A stretch of DNA of 64,000 nucleotides from CBFDBF01 sp050291465 (GCA_050291465.1 JBNKJV010000006.1:1-64000), one strand, 5' to 3'; positions 31,609-41,675 are shown, numbered from the stretch's first letter. The notes: generated by a model from the letters alone, not told the origin. Numbers and translations are program-made.

Positions 31609-33720
31609 ATGCCCAAATCGTTCTTTATCGCCGCCGCTTTGCTGATTGCAACCCTCTCCGCCGCGGATCTCCCGGCCGCCCAACCGCTGCAACACACCCT
31701 GGACGTCTCCATTGATCCCGGTGGCCATGCACTGCAGGTAGACGATGTTCTGGTGTTTCCCTCCCCGGTCGCCGGGTTTGAGCTCCTGCTCCATCCTGGT
31801 CTGCGAATCGACACCATCACCGAGGGCGTGAGATGGGAGCGCTTAACCGGCGGCGGCACCGGAGGGGAACCGGCCCGCTACCGCATCACCGCGGAAAACG
31901 CGAACAGCCGCTTCCGGCTCCGCTACCGGGGGATCATTAACGAGCCCCTCCAGAAGATAGGGGACGACTACGCCGGTGCTCGCGAGGCGTCCGCGGGACT
32001 GATAACGCCGGAAGGGGTATTCCTGGACGGTTCCAGTTTATGGTATCCCGTAGTCGACGGGTATCCGCTGACCTTCTCCCTGCACGTCCATCTCCCGGAA
32101 GGCTGGCACAGTATCAGCCAGGGTCAGCCTTTTACAACCGCCGAATTTGAGGGATGGGAGGAAAGTTTTCCTCAGGATGAGATCTATCTGGTCGCCGGCC
32201 GCTTCTACCTGTACAGCGCCCCAGGCCCTATCGCCGAAGCACGGGTATACCTCAGAGAACCTGATGAAGAGTTGGCCGGGCGTTATCTGCAGGCCACCGT
32301 GCATTACCTGGAGCTGTACAGCAATCTGCTGGGACCCTATCCCTACGACAAATTCGCCCTGGTGGAGAATTTCTGGGAAAGCGGATACGGCATGCCCTCC
32401 TTTACCCTGCTCGGTCCGCGGGTAATCCGGCTGCCGTTTATCCTGCACAGTTCCTACCCCCATGAGATACTCCACAACTGGTGGGGTAACGGTGTCTATG
32501 TGAACTACGGCGCCGGCAACTGGAGCGAGGGCCTCACCTCCTATCTGGCCGACCATCTGCTCAAGGAACAGCAGGGGCTTGGGAGTTCCTATCGTCGTGA
32601 TACTCTGCAACGTTACAGCGATTACGTTGCAGAAGCGGAAGACTTCCCCCTAACCCGTTTTCGCGGTCGTCACGGGCAGGCAAGCCAAGCGGTGGGCTAC
32701 GGCAAGGCGATGATGTTCTTCCACATGCTTCGTCGTCGGTTGGGCGATACCGCCTTCCGTGAGGGTCTGCAGCGCTTCTACCGCGACAACCGCTTCAAGG
32801 TGGCCGGTTATCGGGAGCTTCAGCAGGCATTCGAAAGCGTCGCAGACAGGGACCTCTCGGAGATGTTTCTGCAGTGGACCGGTCGCACCGGTGCTCCCGC
32901 CCTGCAGATCACCGACGTGTCGATGCAAAAGGAGCAGGACCGATACCGGCTTAGGGCTGTGTTACATCAGACCCAGAAGGAGCAACCCTTTCGCATACGC
33001 CTGCCGATTCTGTTCCAGTTGCAAAGCGAAGACCGACCCCGGGTGATGCATCTTGATATGACGGAACGCGAGCAATCTCTGGAGATGGGATTTGGGCAAC
33101 CTCTTCTCTGGCTTGCGGTCGATCCGTTGTTTGATATCTTCCGGCGACTCGACCCGAGTGAAATACCCAGCTCCGTGGGGCGGCTGTTCGGCGCAGAGGA
33201 GTTGACGCTGGTGCTGCCTTCCAGGGCCCCGTCCGAATTCAAATCGGCTTATGCGGACCTGGCAAGGGAGTGGGCCTCAAACCATAGCGGGATCCAAGTG
33301 GTGTGGGACAACGAACTGGAGGAGATCCCTAGCGGCCGAATGGTCTGGTTGCTTGGACGAGAAAACACCCTGGCGGAGAGTTTTCTTACCACTATCAAAG
33401 AAACACCGTTAGGGTCCGAAAAGGAAAATATCCATCTGGAAAATCAGATTTACTCCCTGCAGGAGCACAGTATCGTGCTCACCGGCCGCAACCCTGACAC
33501 CGTCGGCTGGATTTCACTCCATGCGGCGGACCTCCTGCCGCTACTGGCGCGCAAATTGCCCCACTATGGAAAATACAGCTACCTGGTATTTCAGGGTGCC
33601 CAACTCGAAAACGTACAGAAAGGGCAATGGGCCCCGACAAACACCTCCTTGTTTATAACATTTCCAGGGGCCGGCAGGGTTACACCACAACTACCGGAGC
33701 ATGAGGCGTTGTGGAAGTGA
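31609..33720 (+). CDS. exported M1-like (gluzincin) metallopeptidase
   Basis: The 703-residue protein has a signal peptide (about 1-26, ending LPAAQ), an N-terminal beta domain and a catalytic domain with HEILHNWWG at residues 285-293 and a downstream Glu307 (NWSEG). The Glu is 17 residues after the HExxH, where typical M1 members have 18. The usual GAMEN exopeptidase motif is replaced by GYGMPSFTLLG near residue 260. A C-terminal domain of about 250 residues is not recognised. Start ATG 31609 is preferred over TTG 31576, since it gives a proper signal peptide. Confidence 0.82.
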   Translation: MPKSFFIAAALLIATLSAADLPAAQPLQHTLDVSIDPGGHALQVDDVLVFPSPVAGFELLLHPGLRIDTITEGVRWERLTGGGTGGEPARYRITAENANSRFRLRYRGIINEPLQKIGDDYAGAREASAGLITPEGVFLDGSSLWYPVVDGYPLTFSLHVHLPEGWHSISQGQPFTTAEFEGWEESFPQDEIYLVAGRFYLYSAPGPIAEARVYLREPDEELAGRYLQATVHYLELYSNLLGPYPYDKFALVENFWESGYGMPSFTLLGPRVIRLPFILHSSYPHEILHNWWGNGVYVNYGAGNWSEGLTSYLADHLLKEQQGLGSSYRRDTLQRYSDYVAEAEDFPLTRFRGRHGQASQAVGYGKAMMFFHMLRRRLGDTAFREGLQRFYRDNRFKVAGYRELQQAFESVADRDLSEMFLQWTGRTGAPALQITDVSMQKEQDRYRLRAVLHQTQKEQPFRIRLPILFQLQSEDRPRVMHLDMTEREQSLEMGFGQPLLWLAVDPLFDIFRRLDPSEIPSSVGRLFGAEELTLVLPSRAPSEFKSAYADLAREWASNHSGIQVVWDNELEEIPSGRMVWLLGRENTLAESFLTTIKETPLGSEKENIHLENQIYSLQEHSIVLTGRNPDTVGWISLHAADLLPLLARKLPHYGKYSYLVFQGAQLENVQKGQWAPTNTSLFITFPGAGRVTPQLPEHEALWK

Positions 33721-33840
33721 GAAGTTGTCAGTTGTCAGTTGAGCGTACCCCGGGTTCGGATAACTACCATCCGTACTGCTCACTGAAAACTGATTACTGA
33801 TAACTGATAACTGATTACTGAAAACTGATTACTGTTAACT
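33721..33840. repeat. tandem seven-base repeats ACTGATA/GTTGTCA
   Basis: Repeats fill most of the gap between the convergent M1-like and galU genes. GAAGTTGTCAGTTGTCAGTT (33721-33740) precedes a row of ACTGATTACTGATAACTGAT units (33785-33837). I see no terminator in it. Confidence 0.65.
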
Positions 33841-34713
33841 TCACGTGCATCGCCCTTCCAGCCAGGTGCGGAATTCGCTGCCGAGACTCTCGTGTTTCAG
33901 ACCGTAATCCACCGTGGCCTGGAGATAGCCAAGCTTGTTCCCGCAATCATAGCGCTTGCCGTCAAACTTGTAGGCCATGATCTGTTCCTCTTCCATCAAC
34001 GCAGCGATACCGTCCGTGAGCTGTATCTCTCCGCCCGCACCTTGACCGGTGTTGGAGAGATGATGAAAGATCCTCGGAGTGAGGATATAACGCCCGACAA
34101 CCGCGCGGGTCGACGGCGCCACATCCGGCTTCGGTTTTTCCACGATCCCCTGTACCGGCGCCAGCTTGGTTTCATCGCCGCCGGTATCCACGATACCGTA
34201 ACTGGCAGTGTCCTGGGGCGCCACCGTCTCAGTGCCTAGGATGCTGCAACCGCATTGCTTGAAGATATCCACCATCTGCTTGAGACAGCCGGGGTTGTTG
34301 TCTATGAGGTCATCGGCCAGTATCACCGCGAACGGCTCTTCGCCTATCACTGACTGGGCGCAGAGTACGGCGTGACCCAGTCCAAGGGCCATGTGCTGCC
34401 TTATGAATACGCAGGAAACATGGCTTGGTATGATGCCGCGCACAACCTCCAGCATTTGTATCTTTTGGCGCTGTTCCAGTTCCATCTCCAACTCATAAGC
34501 GGTATCAAAATGATTGGTGATCGAACTCTTATTGCGTCCGGTAATGAACACCATGATCTCGACGCCGGCCTCAACGGCCTCCTCCACCGCATATTGGATG
34601 AGCGGCTTGTCCACCACCGGCAACATCTCTTTAGGACTGGCCTTGGTGGCGGGAAGAAAACGGGTGCCCAAACCGGCCACCGGAAAAACCGCTTTTCTTA
34701 TCTTTTGCGTCAT
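33841..34713 (-). CDS. galU: UTP-glucose-1-phosphate uridylyltransferase
   Basis: GalU makes UDP-glucose from UTP and glucose-1-phosphate. The 290-residue protein has the nucleotidyltransferase signature AVFPVAGLGTRFLPATKASPK split as AGLGTRFLPATK, DKPLIQY, and EKPKPD. The start is ATG 34713 (TTG 34716 is an alternative). It lies 9 bp after malQ, as the last gene of the minus-strand glucan run, linking glycogen and nucleotide-sugar metabolism. Confidence 0.96.
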   Translation of the reverse strand: MTQKIRKAVFPVAGLGTRFLPATKASPKEMLPVVDKPLIQYAVEEAVEAGVEIMVFITGRNKSSITNHFDTAYELEMELEQRQKIQMLEVVRGIIPSHVSCVFIRQHMALGLGHAVLCAQSVIGEEPFAVILADDLIDNNPGCLKQMVDIFKQCGCSILGTETVAPQDTASYGIVDTGGDETKLAPVQGIVEKPKPDVAPSTRAVVGRYILTPRIFHHLSNTGQGAGGEIQLTDGIAALMEEEQIMAYKFDGKRYDCGNKLGYLQATVDYGLKHESLGSEFRTWLEGRCT

Positions 34714-34722
34714 CAACTCCCC

Positions 34723-36210
34723 CTATTTAAGGACTCTTCCGTAAATACTGTTCATGTGTCGCAAACATGGCGCAAGATCTTTCTCGACCTGGTCCCAACT
34801 GAATCGCCAGGTCCAGTTACCCTCGGTGGTACCCGGCAGGTTCATGCGATGTTCGCCATGCAGGGCGAGAATATCCTGCATCGGCAGCATCGCCAGCCTC
34901 GCACGGGAGGCGAGCGCAGCGCGTATCAAAGGCCACGGCATGGGTTCGCGCGAATTCCCGAGATACTCATCTACATAGTGCCTGCTTTGATCGTCCAGGT
35001 CACGGTACCAACCGAGGGTTGTATTGTTATCGTGGGTGCCAGTGTAGACAACACTGTTCTGATGGTGACGATAGGGCAGATAAGGATTGTCTGTATCGCC
35101 GTTGAACGCAAATTGCAGCACCTTCATCCCTGGCAAACCAAATCCATCGCGCAACGCCTCCACCTCCGGAGTAATGATCCCAAGATCCTCCGCAATCAGT
35201 GGTAAAGGATCATAGATCGTATGCAGACGATTGAAAAGCGCCGTACCGGGCGCTTTTACCCAGCGACCATTTATAGCGTTGTCGTCCGCTGCGGGTATCT
35301 CCCAACACGCCTCAAACCCTCGAAAATGATCAATACGCACCAGGTCGAATCGGGACAGTTTGCTTTTCATGCGTTCAACCCAGAAGGAGAAACCATCCTG
35401 CTCCATCAACTCCCAGCGATAGAGGGGGTTCCCCCAACGCTGGCCGGTGGCGGAAAAATAATCGGGGGGAACACCCGCCACCACCGTTGGTTGACCTTTT
35501 TCGTCGAGTTGAAACAGATGCCGGTTGGCCCACACCTCAGCGCTGTCGTGAGCGACAAAGATAGGCATATCCCCGAACAACTTGACACCTCGCTCGTTGG
35601 CGTATCTTTTCACCTCCGCCCACTGCCTGAAAAACAGATACTGTTCGAAATAAATATACTGGAGATCTTCCGCCAAACGGCTACGCGCTTCGGCGATGGC
35701 CTGGGGCTGGCGGTCACGCAGTCCTTTCGGCCACTTCCACCAGGCACGTTTCTCCTCCTGATGGATCGCTTCGAACAGGGCATAATCCTCCAGCCAGAAC
35801 CGCTGTTCACCTATAAATCTGGCAAGTTGCTCCTTTTCCGCGCTTCCCGCCAACTTCTTGAATCCTGACCAGGCTCCAAACAGCGCCTGCTGACGGCATT
35901 CGTAGGAGATGCAGGTCTGATTCAGAATGGAGCTCTCAAGCCAGCCCAGTTCCACCAGAGGCTCCAGGGCGATGAGCCGCCGGTTTCCTGCATGTACTGA
36001 ACGGGTCGAATAGGGAGAGCCGTTCTCCTGGGTAGGACCCAAAGGCAGGGTCTGCCAGACGGAAAATCCGGCAGCCGCAAGAAAATCGATGAAATTACGT
36101 ACTTCCGGTCCAAGATCTCCAATAACCCCTGGACCCGGTAGTGATGTGATGTGCAAAAGAACCCCGGCACGGCGCCGGTCCAGGCATCCCTTTGGAGAAA
36201 ATGGTTCCAT
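34723..36210 (-). CDS. malQ: 4-alpha-glucanotransferase (GH77)
   Basis: MalQ transfers maltosyl or longer alpha-1,4-glucan segments between chains. The 495-residue protein begins with RRAGVLLHITSLPG and has GH77 motifs: YALFEAIH, LFGDMPIFVAHDSAEVW with the general pattern, the nucleophile Asp in VRIDHFRGF, and AEDLGIITPEV with the acid/base Glu. No N-terminal carbohydrate-binding domain is present. It lies 48 bp after the GH57 gene. Confidence 0.95.
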   Translation of the reverse strand: MEPFSPKGCLDRRRAGVLLHITSLPGPGVIGDLGPEVRNFIDFLAAAGFSVWQTLPLGPTQENGSPYSTRSVHAGNRRLIALEPLVELGWLESSILNQTCISYECRQQALFGAWSGFKKLAGSAEKEQLARFIGEQRFWLEDYALFEAIHQEEKRAWWKWPKGLRDRQPQAIAEARSRLAEDLQYIYFEQYLFFRQWAEVKRYANERGVKLFGDMPIFVAHDSAEVWANRHLFQLDEKGQPTVVAGVPPDYFSATGQRWGNPLYRWELMEQDGFSFWVERMKSKLSRFDLVRIDHFRGFEACWEIPAADDNAINGRWVKAPGTALFNRLHTIYDPLPLIAEDLGIITPEVEALRDGFGLPGMKVLQFAFNGDTDNPYLPYRHHQNSVVYTGTHDNNTTLGWYRDLDDQSRHYVDEYLGNSREPMPWPLIRAALASRARLAMLPMQDILALHGEHRMNLPGTTEGNWTWRFSWDQVEKDLAPCLRHMNSIYGRVLK

Positions 36211-36258
36211 CCTAATATCTCGTCTCCCGTAGTCTCTGCTCTTTTGGTTTACACATGG

Positions 36259-37962
36259 TTAGTTCTTTATCATAACTCCACCGGCTGTCGGTTCTCCCGC
36301 ACCGACAGCAAAAACACGGGACAGATACTCCGGCGGATCAACGCCGAGAATTTTATAGAGGTGGGTAAGTTGGTGCCGGAACAGCTGCTCAAAATCCGAG
36401 ACCGTTTCACCCGGATTGTAATCACCAAACCACCAGAACCAGTCAGATCCTTCACAATGAGCCAACTGCATTTCCGCATGCTTCTGTTCCGTTTCCGAGA
36501 GTCTTCCCTCCTTCATCACCTGATCGAACACCTTCTTAGCGGCAACCAACATATCCCAGGCCCGATTCTTGTCCGTATTGCCTATCCAGGTCGAAAATGT
36601 TCCATAGACCCAGCTTCCCGCAACCATTCTTTTCAAGGTCGGTGATGGCTCTTTCTGGCCATGCAACACCTCTGAAAAGGTCGTAAGCTGCAACCCTGGG
36701 TGTTCAACCAGGCGCTTGTATAGCGCAGTCAGGAAATAACAGCCGTTTCTCGGATAGTATTCCCAGGCGTTCTCTCCATCCAGGATGATGGAAACAACCG
36801 GGTCGACATGATCTTTGGTATTTTCCGCGATGATCCCCAAATGGTTGATGAGATCTCCCACCGCATCATCCGCATGCCAGTCCGCATAGGTGAAGCCGAT
36901 AAAATCGGAAAGACCGTCATCGCGGAAGAAACAGTTCAGGCGGCCCTTGCCGAGACGGTATGGAGTATGTACCCAGCTGGGTGTTAACGGCGCCCCCTCC
37001 AGGGAAGCAGTTAGACTGTTCTTTAGGACCTGCTGGCCGCTGGCGACCCAACGAAACCCCTCCTCCTCCAATATCCGCAGGGTCTCCTCGCTTACCGCGC
37101 CTTCTGAAGGCCAGCAACCTTCCGGCATAAACCCGAAGTGTTTTTCAAACACCTCTATTCCGCGGCGGATATGCCAGCGGGCCCGGGGTTCACCGCCCGG
37201 GTAGTCGGTTGCTTTCGGTAGTGGGATCTCCGGCATGGCCTCCCGGGCGGATTTCAAATCCAGCAACAACGGTACAATAGGGTGAGCGTAAGGCGTCACC
37301 GATAGCTCCACACGACCTTCTTCCGCCAGGCGGCGGTATTGCTTGATCACTCCGGACAACAGATCTCTGATGCTTTCCACCAGCCTGCGCCGGTCGTCGT
37401 TATCGTATTTGAGCCGCTTCTTTTCCAGAGAGTGGATCCGGATGTCATTACCACGCGGGAACTCTCCCATCCAGGCAATGTGATACCAGACGAGCAGGTC
37501 TATCAGGTACTGGTCATTCAGATAGATAGAGGACTCCGCGTGTTCGCTCACCAACTCGGAGATATGCACCAATCGGCGAAACATCGGGAACCGCCCGATA
37601 AGCCGTTTCTCATTTGCCCTCTGGCAGGCACGAACAATATCGCGGCGTGATTTCTCGTCTCCGGGCAATCCGGGACCGGCCAACGCCGCCAGCAGCGGGT
37701 CCTTGATCCGCGCCCCCCGATCCAGCCAGGCATCGATCTGCTCTACGTATTCATCCAACTGTTCCAAAAGGACCGGAGCAAAATTGACCACCGCCTTTGC
37801 CTGGGGATTGCTCTCCAGATGGAAGGCCATATCGACATAATCCTTGATGCCATGAAGATAGACCCAGGGCAACTGGAAATCGCTGTGGTCAGGTCCACGG
37901 TAGTCCGGTTGGTGCATATGCCAGCACAGCACCACCTTCAACGGCCTGCTGCTACCGGACAT
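36259..37962 (-). CDS. GH57 alpha-glucan-active glycoside hydrolase
   Basis: The 567-residue protein has the GH57 conserved regions: HMHQPDY near residue 15, GCWPSEGAVS near 282 with the probable nucleophile Glu, and DGENAWEYY near 398 with the probable general-acid Asp. It has a second long alpha-helical C-terminal part. GH57 includes alpha-amylases, amylopullulanases and branching enzymes; the sequence fits an amylase/amylopullulanase better than a branching enzyme because a GlgB is separately encoded. It has no signal peptide, so it acts on cytoplasmic glucan. Its ATG overlaps the glgC end by 11 bp. Confidence 0.9.
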   Translation of the reverse strand: MSGSSRPLKVVLCWHMHQPDYRGPDHSDFQLPWVYLHGIKDYVDMAFHLESNPQAKAVVNFAPVLLEQLDEYVEQIDAWLDRGARIKDPLLAALAGPGLPGDEKSRRDIVRACQRANEKRLIGRFPMFRRLVHISELVSEHAESSIYLNDQYLIDLLVWYHIAWMGEFPRGNDIRIHSLEKKRLKYDNDDRRRLVESIRDLLSGVIKQYRRLAEEGRVELSVTPYAHPIVPLLLDLKSAREAMPEIPLPKATDYPGGEPRARWHIRRGIEVFEKHFGFMPEGCWPSEGAVSEETLRILEEEGFRWVASGQQVLKNSLTASLEGAPLTPSWVHTPYRLGKGRLNCFFRDDGLSDFIGFTYADWHADDAVGDLINHLGIIAENTKDHVDPVVSIILDGENAWEYYPRNGCYFLTALYKRLVEHPGLQLTTFSEVLHGQKEPSPTLKRMVAGSWVYGTFSTWIGNTDKNRAWDMLVAAKKVFDQVMKEGRLSETEQKHAEMQLAHCEGSDWFWWFGDYNPGETVSDFEQLFRHQLTHLYKILGVDPPEYLSRVFAVGAGEPTAGGVMIKN

Positions 37963-39220
37963 AATTCCTCACCTGACCAAGCATATTGGGGGTCACAAGC
38001 ACCACGCCGTTGGGAGTCACATGGAAACGTTTGGCATCCCGCTCCAGGTCTTCGCCGATTATGCTTCCTTCCGGAATAACACAGCCACGATCGATCACCG
38101 TCTTGGTGATGCGGCAGTGGCGGCCGATATCCACGTCGGGCAGCACTACCGAATCCTGAACCAGGGAATAGGAATTTACCCGGACATTGGAAAAAAGCAA
38201 TGAGTTACTGACCTTGGAACCCGATACGATACACCCCCCGGCCACCATGGTGTCTACCGCCATACCGCGACGGTCGTCGTCGTCGAAGATGAACTTAGCC
38301 GGCGGCAGCTGTTCCTGATAGGTCCATATGGGCCATTTCTTGTCATAAAGATTCAATTCCGGAGTGACCCCGATCAACTCCAGATTCGCCTGCCAGAACG
38401 CATCCACGGTCCCTACATCCCGCCAGTAAGCCTGTTTACCCGTTTCCGGATCACGGAAGGGGTAAGCCATTATCCGGTAGTTGGCGATGATTTCGGGAAT
38501 GATGTCTTTCCCGAAGTCGTGGGAAGAACCCGGGGTATCCGCATCCTTGATCAGTTGCTCGAATAAAAACCCCTTGTTGAACACATAGATACCCATGGAG
38601 GCCAGGGCGACGTTATCGCGTCCGGGGATCGTTTTCGGACGCTCGGGTTTCTCCTCGAATTCCAGAACCTTCCCGTCCTCATCCACGTTCATCACGCCGA
38701 ACGATCTTGCCGTTTCCGGATCCACCTCCAGGCAACCCACCGTCATGTCCGCACCGCTCTCCACATGCTGTGCGATCATGGTGCCGTAATCCATGCGGTA
38801 GATATGATCACCCGCCAGGACCAACACATACTCGGGATCGTGGTTACGAATGATGTCGAGATTCTGATACACCGCATCCGCGGTACCGGCATACCAGGTG
38901 TTTTCAATGCGCTGCTGGGCCGGCAGAAGTTCCACGAACTCACCGAACTCACCCCGCAGAAAACCCCATCCCCGTTGGATATGCAGCAGCAGGGAGTGTG
39001 CCTTGTACTGGGTCAGCACCCCTATGCGCCGTATGCCGGAATTGATGCAGTTGGAAAGGGGGAAATCGATAATACGGAACTTACCACCGAACGGAACAGA
39101 GGGCTTGGAGCGCCATCGGGTCAACTCATTAAGACGCGAGCCCCGCCCTCCCGCGAGAATCAACGCCAGGGTATTCCTGGTAATCCGGCTGACAAACCGG
39201 GGATTATCTCCATTTTCCAT
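37952..39220 (-). CDS. glgC: glucose-1-phosphate adenylyltransferase
   Basis: GlgC makes ADP-glucose, the committed step of glycogen synthesis. Start at ATG 39220 with AGG five bases upstream; the frame opens at GTG 39226. The 422-residue protein has the LAGGRGSRLNELT motif near residue 25, KPSVPFGGKFRIIDF-type block in pieces, AGDHIYRMDY, and FEEKPERP, followed by a left-handed beta-helix. It is allosterically regulated in the family. It is first in the glgC-GH57-malQ-galU run and divergent from glgB. Confidence 0.96.
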   Translation of the reverse strand: MENGDNPRFVSRITRNTLALILAGGRGSRLNELTRWRSKPSVPFGGKFRIIDFPLSNCINSGIRRIGVLTQYKAHSLLLHIQRGWGFLRGEFGEFVELLPAQQRIENTWYAGTADAVYQNLDIIRNHDPEYVLVLAGDHIYRMDYGTMIAQHVESGADMTVGCLEVDPETARSFGVMNVDEDGKVLEFEEKPERPKTIPGRDNVALASMGIYVFNKGFLFEQLIKDADTPGSSHDFGKDIIPEIIANYRIMAYPFRDPETGKQAYWRDVGTVDAFWQANLELIGVTPELNLYDKKWPIWTYQEQLPPAKFIFDDDDRRGMAVDTMVAGGCIVSGSKVSNSLLFSNVRVNSYSLVQDSVVLPDVDIGRHCRITKTVIDRGCVIPEGSIIGEDLERDAKRFHVTPNGVVLVTPNMLGQVRNYVR

Positions 39221-39334
39221 AATCACCTAAACCTTAATATGAAATTCACGCCACTGCGGCACTCCATCACGTATTCGCATATACTAACACGCTGCGATAA
39301 TCGGCAATATGTACTATTTGTGGCGTAATACAAA

Positions 39335-41527
39335 ATGAGCAAAACCAGACGTACCTCCGCGGTGCCCCCTCTCAAAGAGCCCCTGTTGCGAATCCAGGAG
39401 GCCCGACATCATGACCCCTTCGAGGTCCTCGGGCACCACATGGACGGCGGGCAGGCGCTGATCCGGGTCTTTCTACCCCATGCCTCCGAGGTGCGGATCG
39501 AGGAATGCGGCCGGGAATTAACCCGTATCGGCCACAGCGATTTCTTCGAATGGCGCGGCGATGCAGAGGATATCCCTGAGCGGTACCGTCTCTCCTGGTC
39601 CGACCAGAGCGGTGCCACCCAGAGCCGCCACGATCCGTACTGTTTCCCGCCGCAACTGGATGATTTCGATCTGCACCTGTTCAGGGAAGGCAACCATTGG
39701 CACGCCTACCGCTTTCTTGGAGCTCACGGCCATGCCGTGGACGGTATCCGGGGTACCCTGTTCGCCGTATGGGCGCCGAATGCACAGCGGGTCAGCGTAG
39801 TGGGTGATTTCAACCGCTGGGACGGCCGGGTTCACCCTATGCGGTCACGGGGGGTATCCGGCATCTGGGAACTGTTTCTCCCGGAGATCGCGCCGGGTTC
39901 CCTCTACAAATTCGAAATCCGTACCAAATCCGGCGATGTTTTGCTGAAAACGGACCCCTACGGTAACCAGTTCCAGCTTCGTCCGGACAGCGCCTGTGTG
40001 GTTACCGCTGACCCCGAATATCAGTGGCAGGACACTGACTGGCTAGGAGACAGGAAAAACGCAGACTGGCTGCATGCCCCCCTTTCCATCTACGAGGTAC
40101 ACCTGGGCTCCTGGCAGCGGGATGAGCAGGGTGAATTCCTCGGCTATCGGGAGTTGGCGCACCGTCTTTGCGATTACGTCAAAGATATGGGGTTCTCCCA
40201 TATCGAATTGTTACCTATCACAGAGCATCCCCTGGACGCCTCCTGGGGCTACCAGACTACCGGATATTTCGCGCCCACCAGCCGTTTCGGCACCCCGGAT
40301 GATTTTCGCTATTTTGTGGACCATCTGCACCAGAACGGTATCGGCGTGATCCTGGACTGGGTCCCGGCGCACTTTCCGCGGGACAGGCATGCCCTCGGTC
40401 GGTTTGACGGTTCGGCGCTGTATGAACATGAGGATCCTCGTCTCGGCGAACACAAGGACTGGGGCACCCTGATCTTCAACTACGGCCGTAACGAGGTAAA
40501 AAACTTCCTTTTAGCGAGCGCCGTCTACTGGATGGAGGAGTTTCATCTGGACGGTCTGCGCGTGGACGCCGTCGCCTCCATGCTCTACCTCGACTATTCC
40601 CGGGAACAGGGGGAGTGGCTGCCCAACAAATACGGCGGCAGGGAAAACCTGGAAGCAGTGGATTTTCTGCGCCAGTTAAACACCGTAACCCATGACCAGT
40701 TTCCCGGAACCTTGATCCTCGCTGAGGAGTCCACCGCCTGGCCGCAGGTTTCACGTCCCACCTGGCTTGGAGGACTCGGTTTCAGCATGAAATGGAACAT
40801 GGGGTGGATGCACGATACCCTCTGTTACATGGCGAAAGATCCGGTCCATCGCCACTACCACCACGATCTCCTGACCTTCGGTCTGCTGTACGCCTTTACC
40901 GAGAATTTCGTCCTGCCCTTCTCTCATGATGAAGTGGTGCACGGCAAGGGCTCGCTGCTGGACAAGATGCCCGGTGACGAATGGCAGCGCTTTGCCTCTC
41001 TGCGTCTGCTGTTCAGTTATATGTTCACCTACCCCGGAAAAAAACTGCTGTTCATGGGAAATGAATTCGCGCAGGGTCGCGAGTGGGATCACCACTCTTC
41101 GCTGGAATGGCATCTGTTGGGCCGTCTCCAGCACCAGGGGGTTCAGGCGGTGGTCAAGGAACTCAACAGACTCTATCGGGAACTGCCGGCCCTGCACGGA
41201 ATCGACTTTGAAGAGAGCGGTTTTCGTTGGATCGATTGTCATGACGCCAGTCAATCGGTTCTGACCTACCTGCGGCGGGGAAAGGACGGCAGCTTCCTGG
41301 CCGTCATACTCAACTTTACCCCGGTCCCTCGCGAAGGCTACCGCCTCGGGGTACCGCGTCCCGGCCGTTACAACGAGATCTTTAATTCGGATTCGGAGTA
41401 TTACTGGGGCAGTAATATTGGTAACGACGGCGGTGTCTCTACCGAGCCCCTCTCCTGGATGGGCTTCGACCAATCCATCACGGTCCGATTGCCGCCGTTG
41501 GGTGCGCTGATACTGCAGCCGGAGTAG
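39335..41527 (+). CDS. glgB: 1,4-alpha-glucan branching enzyme (GH13)
   Basis: GlgB makes alpha-1,6 branches. The 730-residue protein (E. coli 728) has N1 and N2 beta domains (about 20-215, FEVLGHHMDGGQ and VWAPNAQRVSVVGDFN in part) and a catalytic barrel with LDWVPAHF, the nucleophile Asp in GLRVDAV, and the acid Glu in ILAEESTAW, then SHDEV. The C-terminal beta domain is intact. The divergent gap to glgC (39221-39334) presumably holds both promoters. Confidence 0.97.
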   Translation: MSKTRRTSAVPPLKEPLLRIQEARHHDPFEVLGHHMDGGQALIRVFLPHASEVRIEECGRELTRIGHSDFFEWRGDAEDIPERYRLSWSDQSGATQSRHDPYCFPPQLDDFDLHLFREGNHWHAYRFLGAHGHAVDGIRGTLFAVWAPNAQRVSVVGDFNRWDGRVHPMRSRGVSGIWELFLPEIAPGSLYKFEIRTKSGDVLLKTDPYGNQFQLRPDSACVVTADPEYQWQDTDWLGDRKNADWLHAPLSIYEVHLGSWQRDEQGEFLGYRELAHRLCDYVKDMGFSHIELLPITEHPLDASWGYQTTGYFAPTSRFGTPDDFRYFVDHLHQNGIGVILDWVPAHFPRDRHALGRFDGSALYEHEDPRLGEHKDWGTLIFNYGRNEVKNFLLASAVYWMEEFHLDGLRVDAVASMLYLDYSREQGEWLPNKYGGRENLEAVDFLRQLNTVTHDQFPGTLILAEESTAWPQVSRPTWLGGLGFSMKWNMGWMHDTLCYMAKDPVHRHYHHDLLTFGLLYAFTENFVLPFSHDEVVHGKGSLLDKMPGDEWQRFASLRLLFSYMFTYPGKKLLFMGNEFAQGREWDHHSSLEWHLLGRLQHQGVQAVVKELNRLYRELPALHGIDFEESGFRWIDCHDASQSVLTYLRRGKDGSFLAVILNFTPVPREGYRLGVPRPGRYNEIFNSDSEYYWGSNIGNDGGVSTEPLSWMGFDQSITVRLPPLGALILQPE

Positions 41528-41662
41528 TTTTAAGTTAGAAGTTAGAAGGAGGGACAACAGGGGGGCACCGAAACGACAACGCTGTCTGATTCATTTCCTC
41601 AGAAACGATAGCCGATCGAGATTGAATACCAAGCTCCGGGTCTTTGCGTGCTTTGCGTTAAC
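41528..41662. repeat. seven-base repeat and CGCAAAG-type repeat between glgB and pgi
   Basis: TTAAGTTAGAAGTTAGAAGG lies next to the glgB stop, and the CGCAAAG-type repeat (reverse orientation, CTTTGCGTGCTTTGCGTTAA) at 41644-41663. The two families bracket this 148 bp convergent gap. No terminator hairpin is visible. Confidence 0.5.
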
Positions 41663-41675
41663 TACCAGGGTTTAG

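Noticed and set aside
31483..31794. ChaN-like gene extended 104 codons upstream
   Set aside because: The extension is antisense to the start of the M1-like gene and would remove the lipobox from the N-terminus.
33721..33840. Possible CRISPR array
   Set aside because: The repeats are 7-base tandem units without unique spacers of constant length, and no cas gene is near.
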